Numbered from the stretch's first letter, positions 52,024 to 60,898 are shown. The stretch is 64,000 bases of DNA from Micromonospora aurantiaca ATCC 27029 (GCF_000145235.1 NC_014391.1:2294001-2358000), one strand, 5' to 3'. Made by a program: numbers and translations. Notes: generated by a model not told the origin, from the letters alone.

Positions 52024-52248
52024 TCAGCGGCCCCGGCCGGTCTCCGCCTGGAGCTCGTCGATCCGCCGGGACGCCTCGGCCTTGGTCAGGCCCTCCGGCA
52101 CCGGCTCGCCCGCCTCCTGGGCCAGGGTGTGCAGGTACGACTCCTGGGCGGCGGTGGGCGGCTCGTCGCCGGTGACCCAGTCGTCCGGGTCCTTGACGGC
52201 GGCGTCCGGGTTCACGTTCCTGTCGTTGGTGTTGGCGCGGTCGGCCAT
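52024..52248 (-). CDS. DUF3072 domain-containing protein
   Basis: 74 residues, acidic. The DUF3072 core is visible: DPDDWVTGDEPPTAAQESYLHTLAQEAGE, then LTKAEASRRIDELQAETGR, similar in layout to a small helical SAP-like or histone-associated fold. Function unknown. ATG 52248 follows GAGGAGAGG. Its stop is two bases from that of the converging phosphoesterase gene. Confidence 0.82.
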   Translation of the reverse strand: MADRANTNDRNVNPDAAVKDPDDWVTGDEPPTAAQESYLHTLAQEAGEPVPEGLTKAEASRRIDELQAETGRGR

Positions 52249-52328
52249 GCTGATCACCTCTCCTCGAACAGGTGTACCACTACCCCCGGCCCGGCGGGTT
52301 CATGCCGCCCGCCGCCTACGATCAGCTG

Positions 52329-53288
52329 GTGACGGCGGAGCGGGCGGGCGTGGTGGTGGTCGGCGCGGGCATCGCCGGGGTGGCGTGCGCGACCGAGTTG
52401 GCGCGGGCCGGTGTCCCGGTGCGGGTACGCGAACGGGCCCGGGTCACCGGCGGGCGGATGGCCAGCAAGCGCTTCGACGGCCGCCCGGCCGACCTGGGCG
52501 CCGCGTACTTCACGGTGGACGACCCGGACTTCGCCGCCGTGGTGGACCGGTGGCGGGCCGCCGGGCTGGCGCGGGAGTGGACCGACACGCTCGTCGCGTA
52601 CGGGCCGGGCGGGCGCGAGCAGGTCACCGGCCCGATGCGCTGGGCCGCCCCGCGCGGGCTGCGCTCACTCGTCGAGCAGCTCGCAGGCGACCTGCCGGTG
52701 ACGCACGACCGGCTGGTGATGAGCGTCGAGCCCGGCCTCCGGGTGGACGGCGCCGAGGCCGAGGCGGTCGTGCTCGCCATGCCCGGCCCGCAGGCGGCGC
52801 TGCTGCTGGACCCGGCGCTGGCCGAGGCGACCCGGGCGGTGGCCGCGCAACGCTGGTCGCCGGCGCTGAGCGGGGTGCTGCACTTCCCGGCCCGCCGCTG
52901 GACGGACTTCCGCGGGGCGTTCGTCAACGGCCACCCCGTACTCAGCCTGGTCTGCGACGACGGCGACCGCCGTGGTGACGGCGCGCCGGTGCTCGTCGCG
53001 CACACCACAGCCGAGTTCGCCGCCGGGCACCTGCTCCAGCCCACAGCCGCCCGCCCGGCGATCGAGCAGGCGGTCCGCGACCTGCTCGGACTGCCCGAGC
53101 CGGCGGTGTCGGCCCACGTGCACCGCTGGACGTACGCGTCCCCGGCCGCGCACGCCGGGAGCGCCACGTTCCACCTGGACGACGACGGCATCGGTCTGGC
53201 CGGTGACGCGTTCGGCCGCCCGCGCGTGCAGACCGCCTGGCGCTCCGGACGGGACCTGGGCCGCGCGCTCGCCGCCCGGCTGGGCTGA
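52329..53288 (+). CDS. FAD/NAD(P)-dependent amine-oxidase-like oxidoreductase (renalase-like)
   Basis: 319 residues. The N-terminal Rossmann motif is VVVVGAGIAGVACATELARAG, followed by RVTGGRMASKRFDGRPADLGAAYF, and near the C-terminus GIGLAGDAFGRPRVQTAWRSG closes the FAD site. This layout matches the renalase-like group of bacterial oxidoreductases. Substrate unknown. GTG 52329 is chosen because TACGAT lies exactly six bases upstream and the glycine motif then starts seven residues in; the in-frame ATG 52272 adds an unlikely leader. Confidence 0.86.
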   Translation: MTAERAGVVVVGAGIAGVACATELARAGVPVRVRERARVTGGRMASKRFDGRPADLGAAYFTVDDPDFAAVVDRWRAAGLAREWTDTLVAYGPGGREQVTGPMRWAAPRGLRSLVEQLAGDLPVTHDRLVMSVEPGLRVDGAEAEAVVLAMPGPQAALLLDPALAEATRAVAAQRWSPALSGVLHFPARRWTDFRGAFVNGHPVLSLVCDDGDRRGDGAPVLVAHTTAEFAAGHLLQPTAARPAIEQAVRDLLGLPEPAVSAHVHRWTYASPAAHAGSATFHLDDDGIGLAGDAFGRPRVQTAWRSGRDLGRALAARLG

Positions 53289-53308
53289 CAGCCCTCGGCC
53301 CGGGCCGG

Positions 53309-54598
53309 TCAGCCGGTGGCGCCCACCGGTTGCGCCGCCGACCCGGCCCGCGTGTCCTCGCCGGTGCGTTCGCCCTCCCGGTCCAGCAACTGCATGACCG
53401 GTGTCGCGGCGATCCCGTGCGCCACCACCGACACCACCACCACGAGACCGACTGTGGCCCAGACCAGATCCGCCTGCGGGAAGTCGGTCTTGCTGGTGGC
53501 GTACGCCAGGTAGTAGAACGAGCCGACGCCGCGGATGCCGAACAGCGAGATCACCCAGTGCTCGGCCGGTCTGCCCGGCGCCCCGCGCAGCGACAGCCAC
53601 GCGGCCAGCGGCCGGACCACCAGCACCAGCGCCAGCCCGGCCAGTGCCGCCGGCCAGGTCAGCGGCGCGAGCAGCCCGCCGATCACCGCGCCGCCGAACA
53701 GCAGCAGCAACAGCACCGTGAGCAGCCGCTCCACCTGCTCGGCGAAGTCGTGCAGCACGGAATGGAACTCGTGCGTACGTTCGGCGGCCCGGATCGCGCG
53801 GGCGGCCACGAACACGGCCAGGAAGCCGTACCCGCCGATCACCTCGACCAGCCCGTACGCGAGGAACGTCGCGGCCAGCGCGAGGAAGCCCTCGGAGTGC
53901 CGGGCCAGCCGCAGCTTGCTCGGGGCACGGAAGAACAGCTTGCCGAGCAGCCAGCCGACGAGCAGCCCGCCACCCACCCCGGCGGCGAGCTTGTAGAACA
54001 CGTCCACCGCGAACCACTCGGCGAGCCAGCCGGACGGCGCGAGCCCGGTGGTGGCGATCGCGATGGCCGCGTACACGAACGGGAAGGCGAGCCCGTCGTT
54101 CAGGCCCGCCTCCGAGGTGAGCGCGAAGCGCACCTCGTCCTCCGAGTCCTCCACATCGGTCGGTTCGCCCACCTGCACGTCGGAGGCGAGCACCGGGTCG
54201 GTCGGCGCGAGCGCCGCGCCGAGCAGCAGCGCCGCGGCCGGCACCAGACCGGCCCACCACCAGCCGAGCAGCGCCACCGCGGCGATGCACAGCGGCATGG
54301 CGATCGCCAGCAGCCGCCACGTCGACGACCAGCGGGCCCAGCTCAGCGGACGGTCGATCTTCAGGCCGGCGCCCATCAGCGCGACGATCACCCCGACCTC
54401 GGTGAGGTGGGTGGTCAGTTCCGGCCAGCGCAGCGGGTCCGGTGTGGGCAGACCGGTGGGCAGCACGAACACGAGCATGCCGAGCCCGAGGAACGCGATC
54501 GGCATCGACAGCGGCCGCCGCTCCAGGACCCGGGGCAGCACCCCGGCCAGCAGCGCACCGACGCCCAGCAGAGCGAACGCGACATCGACCGGTTCCAC
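53309..54598 (-). CDS. Cation:proton antiporter (CPA family, NhaP-like)
   Basis: 429 residues with about twelve membrane helices. The ion site is visible as GAALAPTDPVLASDVQVG (Thr-Asp-Pro) and later SEAGLNDGLAFPFVY (Asn-Asp). Exchanges Na+ or K+ for H+. GTG 54598 follows GAAGGG. It is a second antiporter besides that at 31621, with a shorter C-terminal tail. Lies 100 bases downstream of the HAD gene, separated from it by a palindrome at 54681-54698. Confidence 0.9.
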   Translation of the reverse strand: MEPVDVAFALLGVGALLAGVLPRVLERRPLSMPIAFLGLGMLVFVLPTGLPTPDPLRWPELTTHLTEVGVIVALMGAGLKIDRPLSWARWSSTWRLLAIAMPLCIAAVALLGWWWAGLVPAAALLLGAALAPTDPVLASDVQVGEPTDVEDSEDEVRFALTSEAGLNDGLAFPFVYAAIAIATTGLAPSGWLAEWFAVDVFYKLAAGVGGGLLVGWLLGKLFFRAPSKLRLARHSEGFLALAATFLAYGLVEVIGGYGFLAVFVAARAIRAAERTHEFHSVLHDFAEQVERLLTVLLLLLFGGAVIGGLLAPLTWPAALAGLALVLVVRPLAAWLSLRGAPGRPAEHWVISLFGIRGVGSFYYLAYATSKTDFPQADLVWATVGLVVVVSVVAHGIAATPVMQLLDREGERTGEDTRAGSAAQPVGATG

Positions 54599-54680
54599 GA
54601 CACCACCCTTCCGGCGCCCGGCGGCCGGGCGGTGGAGTCCAGCAGTGCCCCGAAGCGGGTCCGGTTAAGCGTGCGCGTGC

Positions 54681-54698
54681 CCGCCGGTCGACCGGCGG
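54681..54698. terminator. Perfect 18-base palindrome after the HAD gene
   Basis: CCGCCGGTC followed directly by its complement GACCGGCGG, abutting the stop codon of the HAD gene at 54699. Probably a short terminator hairpin. Confidence 0.55.
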
Positions 54699-55376
54699 TC
54701 AGCCGAGCGTGCCGATGGCGCTGTCCGGCAGGGCGTGCAGCAGCGCCGCCGGGTCGTCGTAGACCGCCACCGCGCCCGCGCCGGCCAGCTCCGCCCGGCC
54801 GGTGCCGCCGCAGGTCAGCCCGATGCACGGGATGTCCAGCTTGCCGGCCGCTGCCACGTCCCAGACCGAGTCGCCGACGAACACCACTCGCTCGGCGGTC
54901 AGCCCCGACTGGTCCAGCGCGGCGACCAGGATGTCCGGCGCCGGCTTGCTCTCCTGCGCGTCGGCCGACGAGGTGACCGAGTCGATCACGTCGTCCGCGT
55001 CCAGCGCGGCCCGCAGCGCTGTCACCTCGTGCTCGGCGGCCGAGGTCGCCAGCACCACCCGCAGCCCGCGCTCGGCGCAGGCGCGCAGCAGTTCCCGGGC
55101 ACCGGGCAGCGGCGCCAGCCGCTCCCAGTACTCCGCGTACAGCGCGTCGTGCGCGTCGCGCAGCCGGCCGTCGGCGTCCCGGTCCCGCTCGGCGCGGAGC
55201 AGGTGGTCGAGCAGCTTGTCCGAGCCCATGCCGATGGACCTGTGGATCCGCGCCATCGGCACCCGGTGGTCGGCCTGGCGCAGCGCCTCCCACCAGCTCA
55301 CCGTGTGCAGGTACGTCGTGTCGACCAGGGTGCCGTCCACGTCGAACAGGACACCGCGTCGCTTGTCGTCGGCCAT
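54699..55376 (-). CDS. HAD-superfamily phosphatase
   Basis: 225 residues. Motif I LFDVDGTLVD with the nucleophile Asp, motif II VVLATSA, the Lys of motif III in ESKPAPD, and motif IV FVGDSVWDV. The cap domain (WWEALRQADHRVPMARIHRSIGMG) places it with the phosphoglycolate-phosphatase-like group. Hydrolyses a small phosphate ester; substrate unknown. ATG 55376 follows GGAGCC. Nine bases downstream of the SpoIIE gene, so probably co-transcribed. Confidence 0.88.
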   Translation of the reverse strand: MADDKRRGVLFDVDGTLVDTTYLHTVSWWEALRQADHRVPMARIHRSIGMGSDKLLDHLLRAERDRDADGRLRDAHDALYAEYWERLAPLPGARELLRACAERGLRVVLATSAAEHEVTALRAALDADDVIDSVTSSADAQESKPAPDILVAALDQSGLTAERVVFVGDSVWDVAAAGKLDIPCIGLTCGGTGRAELAGAGAVAVYDDPAALLHALPDSAIGTLG

Positions 55377-55385
55377 GTCCGGCTC

Positions 55386-57539
55386 CTACCCGGCCGGGGC
55401 GTCGCCGACGCGCGGCTCACCCGCCGGAATGAGGATCTCGAACCAGACCGTCGAGCCGCGTACGGTCGGGTCGGTGCCCCAGGCGTCGCTCAGCTCCTCG
55501 ATCAGGCCGAGCCCGCGGCCGCGGCTGCTGAGCGTGTCGGTCTGCGCCCGGGTGACCTGACCCCGGGTGCCCGAGTCGGCAACCGACACCAGCAACCGCT
55601 CGGCGGACAGGTCGACCTCGACCCGGGCGGCGGTGCCGGCGTGCAGCAGCGCGTTGGTGGTCAGCTCGCTCGTGCACAGCACCGCCGCGCCGATCACCGC
55701 CTCCGGCACCCGCCACTCGCCGAGCTGCGCGGTCATCCAGTGCCGGACCCGGCTCGGCGCGGTCGGCTCGGCCGGCACCTCCATGCTCGCCGACCGGCTG
55801 GGGCGCACCGCGTACTCGACGGCGAGCACCGCCACGTCGTCCTCGGTGGCGCCCGGCACCGACGCGGTCGCCACCGCGCACAGCGCGCGCGGGTCGCCGC
55901 CGGCCGCCCCGGTCACCGCCGCGCCCAGCCCGGCCATCCCGGCGGCCAGGTCCTGCCAGCGCCGCTCCACCACGCCGTCGCTGTAGAGCAGCAGCGTGTC
56001 GCCGGGCCGGAACGGCACGGTGGCGGTACGCGCCCGCCCACCCAGGCCCAGCGGAGGAGCGGGCGGCACGTCGACGAACTCGGCCACCGCCGCGCCGGGT
56101 CCGGCGCGCCGGATCAGCGGCGCGGGATGACCGGCGCTGGCCAGCGTGACCAGCTCCCGGTCCGCCTCGACCACGCCGAAGACCACTGTCACGAACAGCT
56201 CCTGGGTGCCGCCCTCGACGCCGAGGCTGGCGACCAGCCGGTCCAGCCCGTCGAGCACCGCGTCCGGCCGGGAGTCGACCAGGGCGAGCGCGCGCAGCGC
56301 GGCGCGTACCTGGCCCATCCGGGCGGCGGCCTGCACGTCGTGCCCGGCCACGTCGCCCAGCACCACGCCCAGCGCGCCGGTCGGCAGCAGGAACGCGTCG
56401 TAGAAGTCGCCGCCGGCCGCGTTGCCGTCCACGCCCGGGTCGTAGCGGGCGGCGATGCGCAGCCGGGGCAGGTCCGGGAGCCGTTCCGGCAGCATGCTGC
56501 GTTGCAGCATCTGGGCGGTGCCGTGCTGGGTCTCGAAGCGGCGGGCCCGCTCGGCGGCCTGGCCGACCAGCTCCGAGGAGGCGGTCAGCAGCGCCCGTTC
56601 GGCGGGGGACCAGGAGCGCGGCGTCCGGTAGCCCACTGTCAGCGAGCCCCGGACCACCGTGGTACGCAGCGGCAGCGCCGCCAGCGCGCGGATCTTCTCG
56701 TCGTGCCGGTCCGCCGCGACGCCGCGCAGCGGCTGCCCGTCGGCGGTGAAAGAGGCCACGCCGCTGCGCGCGGTCACCACCGCGGGCAGCGGTGACTCGG
56801 CGGACATCCGGCGCCACAGCGGGGGCAGCCGCTCGTCGGCCTCGTCGAGCAGTTCGCCGCGGATGCGGCGGACCAGCCGCCACGCGCTGCCCTCGTCCAC
56901 CGCGAACGACACCCGGTCGGCGTCGAAGGAGTGCAGGCAGTAGCGCAACGTCACCCGGGCCACGTCGTCGAGCGTGAGCGTGCCGGCCAGTGCCGCCGCG
57001 AAGTCGCTCAGGCTCTGCAACTGCTGGGTCAGCTGGGTGGTCTGCGCCGAGACGGTCAGCACGCCGACGATGCGGCCGGTGGAGTCGCGTACCGGGCAGT
57101 GGCCCCTGGTGAACACGGCCGGCTCGGCCGGGTCCTGCCGGTCGGCCGGCAGCACCGCCTCCCGTTGCAGGAACGGCTCGCCGTGCCGGTAGACCCGTTC
57201 CAGCGCCTCGCCGGCGCTCGGGTCGCGCCACACCTCGGCGAACGCCTCGGCCGCCGGCCGGCCCAGCGCGTCCGGGTGCCGGTCGCCGATCAGCTCGGCG
57301 TACCCGTCGTTGTAGAAGACCACCAGGTCGTCGCCGAGGAGCAGGGCCATCGGTACGGGGGAGGCGAGTACCACGTCCGTCACGGCGCGTACCGCGGGAT
57401 CCCAGGTGTGCGGAGCGCCCAGCGACGTGCCGGCCCACGGGTGGGCGGTCCCGGCCGCCTGCCCGCCGACGACGGGATCGGTGGGCGCTCCCGGTGCGGG
57501 GGCGGACGGTGTGGGAACCCGACCGACGGTGCCTGGCAT
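55386..57539 (-). CDS. PAS-GAF-SpoIIE phosphatase with C-terminal RsbW-like ATPase domain
   Basis: 717 residues. PAS sensor (about 50-165, FYNDGYAELIGDRHPDALGR), GAF domain (about 175-335), SpoIIE/PP2C phosphatase (about 355-565, GGDFYDAFLL and LGDVAGHDVQAAARM) and a HATPase domain (about 590-710, ELTTNALLHAG and GRGLGLIEELSDAWG). Such fusions can both dephosphorylate an anti-anti-sigma factor and bind or phosphorylate it, so they switch SigB/SigF-class factors. Its likely target is the sigma factor at 42937. TAGGCT lies six bases before ATG 57539, a leaderless start. Confidence 0.9.
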   Translation of the reverse strand: MPGTVGRVPTPSAPAPGAPTDPVVGGQAAGTAHPWAGTSLGAPHTWDPAVRAVTDVVLASPVPMALLLGDDLVVFYNDGYAELIGDRHPDALGRPAAEAFAEVWRDPSAGEALERVYRHGEPFLQREAVLPADRQDPAEPAVFTRGHCPVRDSTGRIVGVLTVSAQTTQLTQQLQSLSDFAAALAGTLTLDDVARVTLRYCLHSFDADRVSFAVDEGSAWRLVRRIRGELLDEADERLPPLWRRMSAESPLPAVVTARSGVASFTADGQPLRGVAADRHDEKIRALAALPLRTTVVRGSLTVGYRTPRSWSPAERALLTASSELVGQAAERARRFETQHGTAQMLQRSMLPERLPDLPRLRIAARYDPGVDGNAAGGDFYDAFLLPTGALGVVLGDVAGHDVQAAARMGQVRAALRALALVDSRPDAVLDGLDRLVASLGVEGGTQELFVTVVFGVVEADRELVTLASAGHPAPLIRRAGPGAAVAEFVDVPPAPPLGLGGRARTATVPFRPGDTLLLYSDGVVERRWQDLAAGMAGLGAAVTGAAGGDPRALCAVATASVPGATEDDVAVLAVEYAVRPSRSASMEVPAEPTAPSRVRHWMTAQLGEWRVPEAVIGAAVLCTSELTTNALLHAGTAARVEVDLSAERLLVSVADSGTRGQVTRAQTDTLSSRGRGLGLIEELSDAWGTDPTVRGSTVWFEILIPAGEPRVGDAPAG

Positions 57540-57678
57540 GACCGCAGCCTAACCGGAGCGTGGCCGGGTGGTTCCGATCATGCGTCCGTGGCGGGTGCGG
57601 GTGCCGGGCGGCGCGGATGTTCGGGCAGGTCAGACCGGTTCGGCAGGGCATGTCGGGAAATTGCCCCGGTCCGGCTCG

Positions 57679-57703
57679 GCGTGCTGCCCAGGTCACCGGG
57701 TAT
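57679..57703 (+). promoter_or_regulatory. SigB/SigF-type promoter of the channel gene
   Basis: GCGT (57679-57682), 15 bases, GGGTAT (57698-57703); GNNT-N15-GGGTAY. ATG is 36 bases downstream. Confidence 0.55.
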
Positions 57704-57738
57704 GCGGGCGGCGCAGTTCACGCGACAGGAGGGACATC

Positions 57739-58599
57739 ATGCCGAAAACCCTCGCGGTCGGACAGGTCGACATCAGTGCGGCCTGGACCGACTTCTGGAG
57801 GTCGGTGCTGCTCTTCGTACCGCGGGCGATCGCGTTCATCGCGATCCTCGTCGTGGGTTGGCTCATCGCCCGAGCCGTCCTCAAAATCGTGGACGCGGCA
57901 CTGGAACGGGTGGGATTCGACCGCGCCGTCGAACGCGGCGGCGTCAAACGGGCCCTGGAACGCACCAAGTACGACGCCAGCGACATCCTGGCCAAACTGG
58001 CCTACTACGCGGTCCTGCTGTTCACCCTGCAGTTCGCCTTCGGGGTGTGGGGACCGAACGCGATCAGCGACCTGATCCGCGGGGTGGTGTCCTGGCTGCC
58101 GCGGGCCTTCGTGGCGATCGTGATCGTGGTGATCGCCGCCGCCATCGCCAACGCCGTCCGGGACCTGGTCTCCGGCGCGCTGGGTGGGCTCTCGTACGGC
58201 CGGGTGCTGGCCGACGTGACGGCGATCTTCATCCTGGCGCTCGGCATCATCGCCGCGCTGAACCAGGTGGGCATCGCCACCACGGTGACCACACCGGTGC
58301 TCGTGGCGTTCCTCGCCACCGTGGCCGGCATCCTGATCGTCGGTGTCGGTGGTGGTCTGGTCAAGCCGATGCAGGACCGCTGGGACGGCTGGCTGCACCG
58401 GGCCGCCGAGGAGTCCCGGGCGATCCGGCAGCAGCGGCAGGCGCAGCAGGCCGGCCGCGGCGACTACGAGCGGCGGATGGCCGACCGGGGCGGGCAACCG
58501 GCACCGGCGGCGCCGCAGTCGTCCATGTCGGGCGCGGGCACGTACCGCTCCGGCGAGGCAGGGGACGAGACACAGCAGTTCCGCCGGCCGAACGGCTGA
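57739..58599 (+). CDS. Mechanosensitive-ion-channel-like membrane protein (conserved TM-helix repeats)
   Basis: 286 residues with five hydrophobic segments, of which two are Gly/Ala-rich repeats (FVAIVIVVIAAAIANAVRDLVSG and GILIVGVGGGLVKPMQDRW) typical of the TM-helix repeat proteins related to small mechanosensitive channels. A polar Gln/Arg-rich tail of about 75 residues follows. Probably protects against osmotic change. ATG 57739 follows AGGAGGG, 36 bases after a stress-type promoter. Divergent from the SpoIIE regulator. Confidence 0.82.
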   Translation: MPKTLAVGQVDISAAWTDFWRSVLLFVPRAIAFIAILVVGWLIARAVLKIVDAALERVGFDRAVERGGVKRALERTKYDASDILAKLAYYAVLLFTLQFAFGVWGPNAISDLIRGVVSWLPRAFVAIVIVVIAAAIANAVRDLVSGALGGLSYGRVLADVTAIFILALGIIAALNQVGIATTVTTPVLVAFLATVAGILIVGVGGGLVKPMQDRWDGWLHRAAEESRAIRQQRQAQQAGRGDYERRMADRGGQPAPAAPQSSMSGAGTYRSGEAGDETQQFRRPNG

Positions 58600-58659
58600 C
58601 GGCAACGGGTGACGGGGTGTCCGCGGGGCGATCGCGGGCGCCCCGTAGCCGTGTCCGGG

Positions 58660-59025
58660 TCAGGCCAGGTGGCGCGGGTCCAGCCCGCGGGCCAGCAGGC
58701 ACACCGCGAGCAGGCGGGTGAGCGTCCAGTCCGGCTCGGACCAGTCCACCGGCTCGGCCGGCGGCGTCCAGCCGTACTCGGCCGCCGCGTCGCGCAGCCC
58801 TTCGACGTACCCGGCGAGCGCCGCCACCGTCAGTGGCCGGCGGTCGCCGTCGAGGCTGTCGCGTACCCCGGCGGCGTGCTGGTCGACCTCGGCGAGCAGC
58901 CCGGGGTTCGCGTGGGCCGCGGCGAGGCCGGCGGTGCCGACGGTGGCGGTCAGCGAGGTGAGGGTCGTCCGCGCGGCCACGGCCGCGGAGCGGCGGGTCG
59001 CGACCCGGTTGTTCGGCACGCGCAT
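58660..59025 (-). CDS. DUF6401 family protein
   Basis: 121 residues. The DUF6401 core reads TSLTATVGTAGLAAAHANPGLLAEVDQHAAGVRDSL, and the rest is helical and acidic. The family occurs near natural-product genes in actinobacteria, but no such cluster is here and function is unknown. TAGCCT lies eight bases before ATG 59025 on the reverse strand. A stem CGGGGCG (58624-58630) / CGCCCCG (58639-58645) between this gene and the converging channel gene may terminate both. Confidence 0.8.
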   Translation of the reverse strand: MRVPNNRVATRRSAAVAARTTLTSLTATVGTAGLAAAHANPGLLAEVDQHAAGVRDSLDGDRRPLTVAALAGYVEGLRDAAAEYGWTPPAEPVDWSEPDWTLTRLLAVCLLARGLDPRHLA

Positions 59026-59188
59026 GGTGTCCGAGGCTAACGCCGCCCGCCGCGGGCCGGCCTCGGCCGAGCGGGGGATGCCCGGGTCGTCCGGGGGAGC
59101 GGTCTCGTCGTCCGGCGGGATTGAGTCGCCCGTGCGGGGGCAGAAGTCCGGTACGCAGACCACGCGACCGGGGTCACGGAGGGACACG

Positions 59189-59635
59189 ATGGGACAGCGG
59201 GCCGACGGACCGGACCGGGCACACCGGCGCCCGGAGGGAGTGAGTGACGCCACGGTCGAGGCGCTGGGCAAGCTCAGCGAGGCCCTGGAGTGCGTCGAGC
59301 GGGCCCGCGGCCACCTGTACGAGCTGCACCAGCTCATCGGCCACGCCGACCTGATGCTCGACGACGCGGTGGAGATGTTCCGCGCCGCCGGTCACCCGGC
59401 GCTCGCCGAGCGGATCGACAGGGAACTGCTCGGCCGCAACGTCATCGCCGGGCGGTGGACGTTCCAGATCGTCGAGGACTTCGACGACGGGTACTACGCG
59501 CTCTTCCGGGAGCTGGACCGGCAGGCCCGCGACGAGCTGGTCGAGGGCCGGCGGCACCTCTACGAGGCGGAGATGAAGGAGCGCCGCCGCAGCCGGGGGA
59601 TGCCGGGGCACGAGGCGCGCCCCGGCACGCGCTGA
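59189..59635 (+). CDS. Hypothetical helical protein
   Basis: 148 residues. After a polar leader, it is predicted to be mostly alpha helix (VEALGKLSEALECVERARGHLYELHQLIGHADLMLDDAVEMF, then LLGRNVIAGRWTFQIVEDFDDGYYALF). The pattern is seen in conserved actinobacterial proteins without assigned function. ATG 59189 has GGAGGG upstream. Its stop is one base from that of the converging small membrane-protein gene at 59637. Confidence 0.75.
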   Translation: MGQRADGPDRAHRRPEGVSDATVEALGKLSEALECVERARGHLYELHQLIGHADLMLDDAVEMFRAAGHPALAERIDRELLGRNVIAGRWTFQIVEDFDDGYYALFRELDRQARDELVEGRRHLYEAEMKERRRSRGMPGHEARPGTR

Positions 59636-59636
59636 C

Positions 59637-59849
59637 TCAGTCGGAGGAGCGGGCGTCGGCCGGGCGGCGGCGGGCGCCGTCGTCGGCGATGATCACGGTC
59701 GCGACCATCAGCGCCACCACCAGGCTGAACAGCCAGGAGCTGTCCTCGGTGAACCGGGCGGAGACCGGAGCCTGGAGCGCGGCGAGCAGGAAGCCCAGCC
59801 ACGCGAGCTTGCGCTGACGGTTGGAGAGGAAACCGGAGCCCTGTTGCAT
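59637..59849 (-). CDS. Small two-helix membrane protein
   Basis: 70 residues. MQQGSGFLSNRQRKLAWLGF begins a first hydrophobic helix (LAWLGFLLAALQAPVSA) and the second is WLFSLVVALMVATVIIADD, followed by a basic tail. ATG 59849 is chosen since the longer frame upstream is not protein-like. No family is recognised. TAGAAT on the reverse strand near 59900 may be its -10. Confidence 0.68.
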   Translation of the reverse strand: MQQGSGFLSNRQRKLAWLGFLLAALQAPVSARFTEDSSWLFSLVVALMVATVIIADDGARRRPADARSSD

Positions 59850-60013
59850 CCCGAAAGTCTTGCGCGCATCAGGGGGAGTGCCGTCAGCCGTTCGGCCGAT
59901 TCTAGATGGGCTGTCCGTTTTCCCGGCCGTCCGTACCGCACTTTTTGTCGTTTCGGCCGAGCATGAATCCGGCGGCTGCGGGCATCGGCACGGGTGCCGC
60001 AGCCGCCGGCGGA

Positions 60014-60277
60014 TCACATGCTGTCGGGGCCGGTCCGCCCGATCGTCGACGGCCGGTAGGCCCGGTCCGCATCGGTCATCTCACGCCGCTCGGCCTCCAG
60101 GCCGGCGCCCCGGTCGACCGCCTCCGGGCCGTGCCCGAACGCGGCCTCCTCGCCGGCGTCGTTGGCGGTGACGTCGTCGCCCTGGCCGTCCGTGGCCGAC
60201 CGGGCGATGGCCTGGTCCAGCTCGTGCAGGGGAGTGCGGTCCTCGTCGCGCCACACGTGGCGGTCGTTGTCGGTCAT
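60014..60277 (-). CDS. Hypothetical hydrophilic protein in the stress cluster
   Basis: 87 residues, very acidic and polar (MTDNDRHVWRDEDRTPLHELDQAIARSATDGQGDDV...), with no helix or signal and likely disordered. It is a real gene because it has a near-perfect stress-sigma promoter ten bases upstream of the ATG (GTTT-N15-GGGTAC at 60287-60311). Hydrophilic proteins of this kind are frequent in stress regulons; function unknown. ATG 60277 follows AGGGGA. Confidence 0.7.
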   Translation of the reverse strand: MTDNDRHVWRDEDRTPLHELDQAIARSATDGQGDDVTANDAGEEAAFGHGPEAVDRGAGLEAERREMTDADRAYRPSTIGRTGPDSM

Positions 60278-60286
60278 TCCCCTGCG

Positions 60287-60311
60287 GTACCCGGACCGGA
60301 TGATCGCAAAC
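60287..60311 (-). promoter_or_regulatory. SigB/SigF-type promoter of the gene at 60014
   Basis: On the reverse strand GTTT (60311-60308), 15 bases, GGGTAC (60292-60287): an exact match to the stress-sigma consensus. Confidence 0.7.
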
Positions 60312-60323
60312 GGCCGGACACGG

Positions 60324-60354
60324 CGATGGCCGCCGGCACCGCCGGCGGCCATCG
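60324..60354. terminator. Terminator after the SRPBCC gene
   Basis: CGATGGCCGCCGG (60324-60336) and CCGGCGGCCATCG (60342-60354) form a perfect 13-bp stem with loop CACCG, 24 bases after the SRPBCC stop. Confidence 0.8.
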
Positions 60355-60378
60355 AAACTCGGGTACGGGGGAGGTGGC

Positions 60379-60840
60379 TCAGGGGGTGGGGCGGTCGACA
60401 GCGCCGCGCCAGGCGCCGGTCTCCTGACCGCGCCGCTCGATGAACTGCTTGAACCGCTCCAGGTCGCCCTTGGCGCGCCGGTCGACCACGCCCAGCTTGT
60501 CGCCGGCCTGCTCGACCACGCCGTGCGGCTCGAACTCCATCTGGAGCGTGACCCGGGTGTGCCCCTCGTCGAGGCGGTGGAAGGTCACCACGCCCGCCTG
60601 CTGGGTGCCCCCGGTGGAGCGCCAGGCCACCCGCTCGTCCGGCAGCTGCTCGGTGATCTCGGCGTCGAACTCGCGCTTCACGCCCGCGATCTCGACGGTC
60701 CAGTGGGTCATCGTGTCGGAGAGCTGCCGCACCTCCTGCACGCCGTCCATGAAGTGCGGGAACTCCTCGAACTGGGTCCACTGGTCGTACGCGGTCCGGA
60801 TCGGGACGTCCACGTCCACGTGCTCGGTAACGCCACTCAT
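60379..60840 (-). CDS. SRPBCC family protein
   Basis: 153 residues with the START-like SRPBCC fold: VDVDVPIRTAYDQWTQFEEFPHFMDGVQEV, then MTHWTVEIAGVKREFDAEITEQLPDERVAW, and a C-terminal long helix. Binds a hydrophobic ligand of unknown identity; related proteins are common in stress clusters. ATG 60840. It lies 58 bases after the DUF2795 gene in the same direction and ends at a strong terminator, so the two form a unit. Confidence 0.88.
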   Translation of the reverse strand: MSGVTEHVDVDVPIRTAYDQWTQFEEFPHFMDGVQEVRQLSDTMTHWTVEIAGVKREFDAEITEQLPDERVAWRSTGGTQQAGVVTFHRLDEGHTRVTLQMEFEPHGVVEQAGDKLGVVDRRAKGDLERFKQFIERRGQETGAWRGAVDRPTP

Positions 60841-60898
60841 GTCGGGGTTCCTCCTCTTCCGCCGGTGTGTGTCTCGTACGGGCCGTGGGCCGGCCCGC

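Noticed and set aside
57570..57640. Third copy of the 57-bp element (CGATCATG near 57575)
   Set aside because: Only the first eight bases of the arm match; no right arm occurs at the fixed distance.
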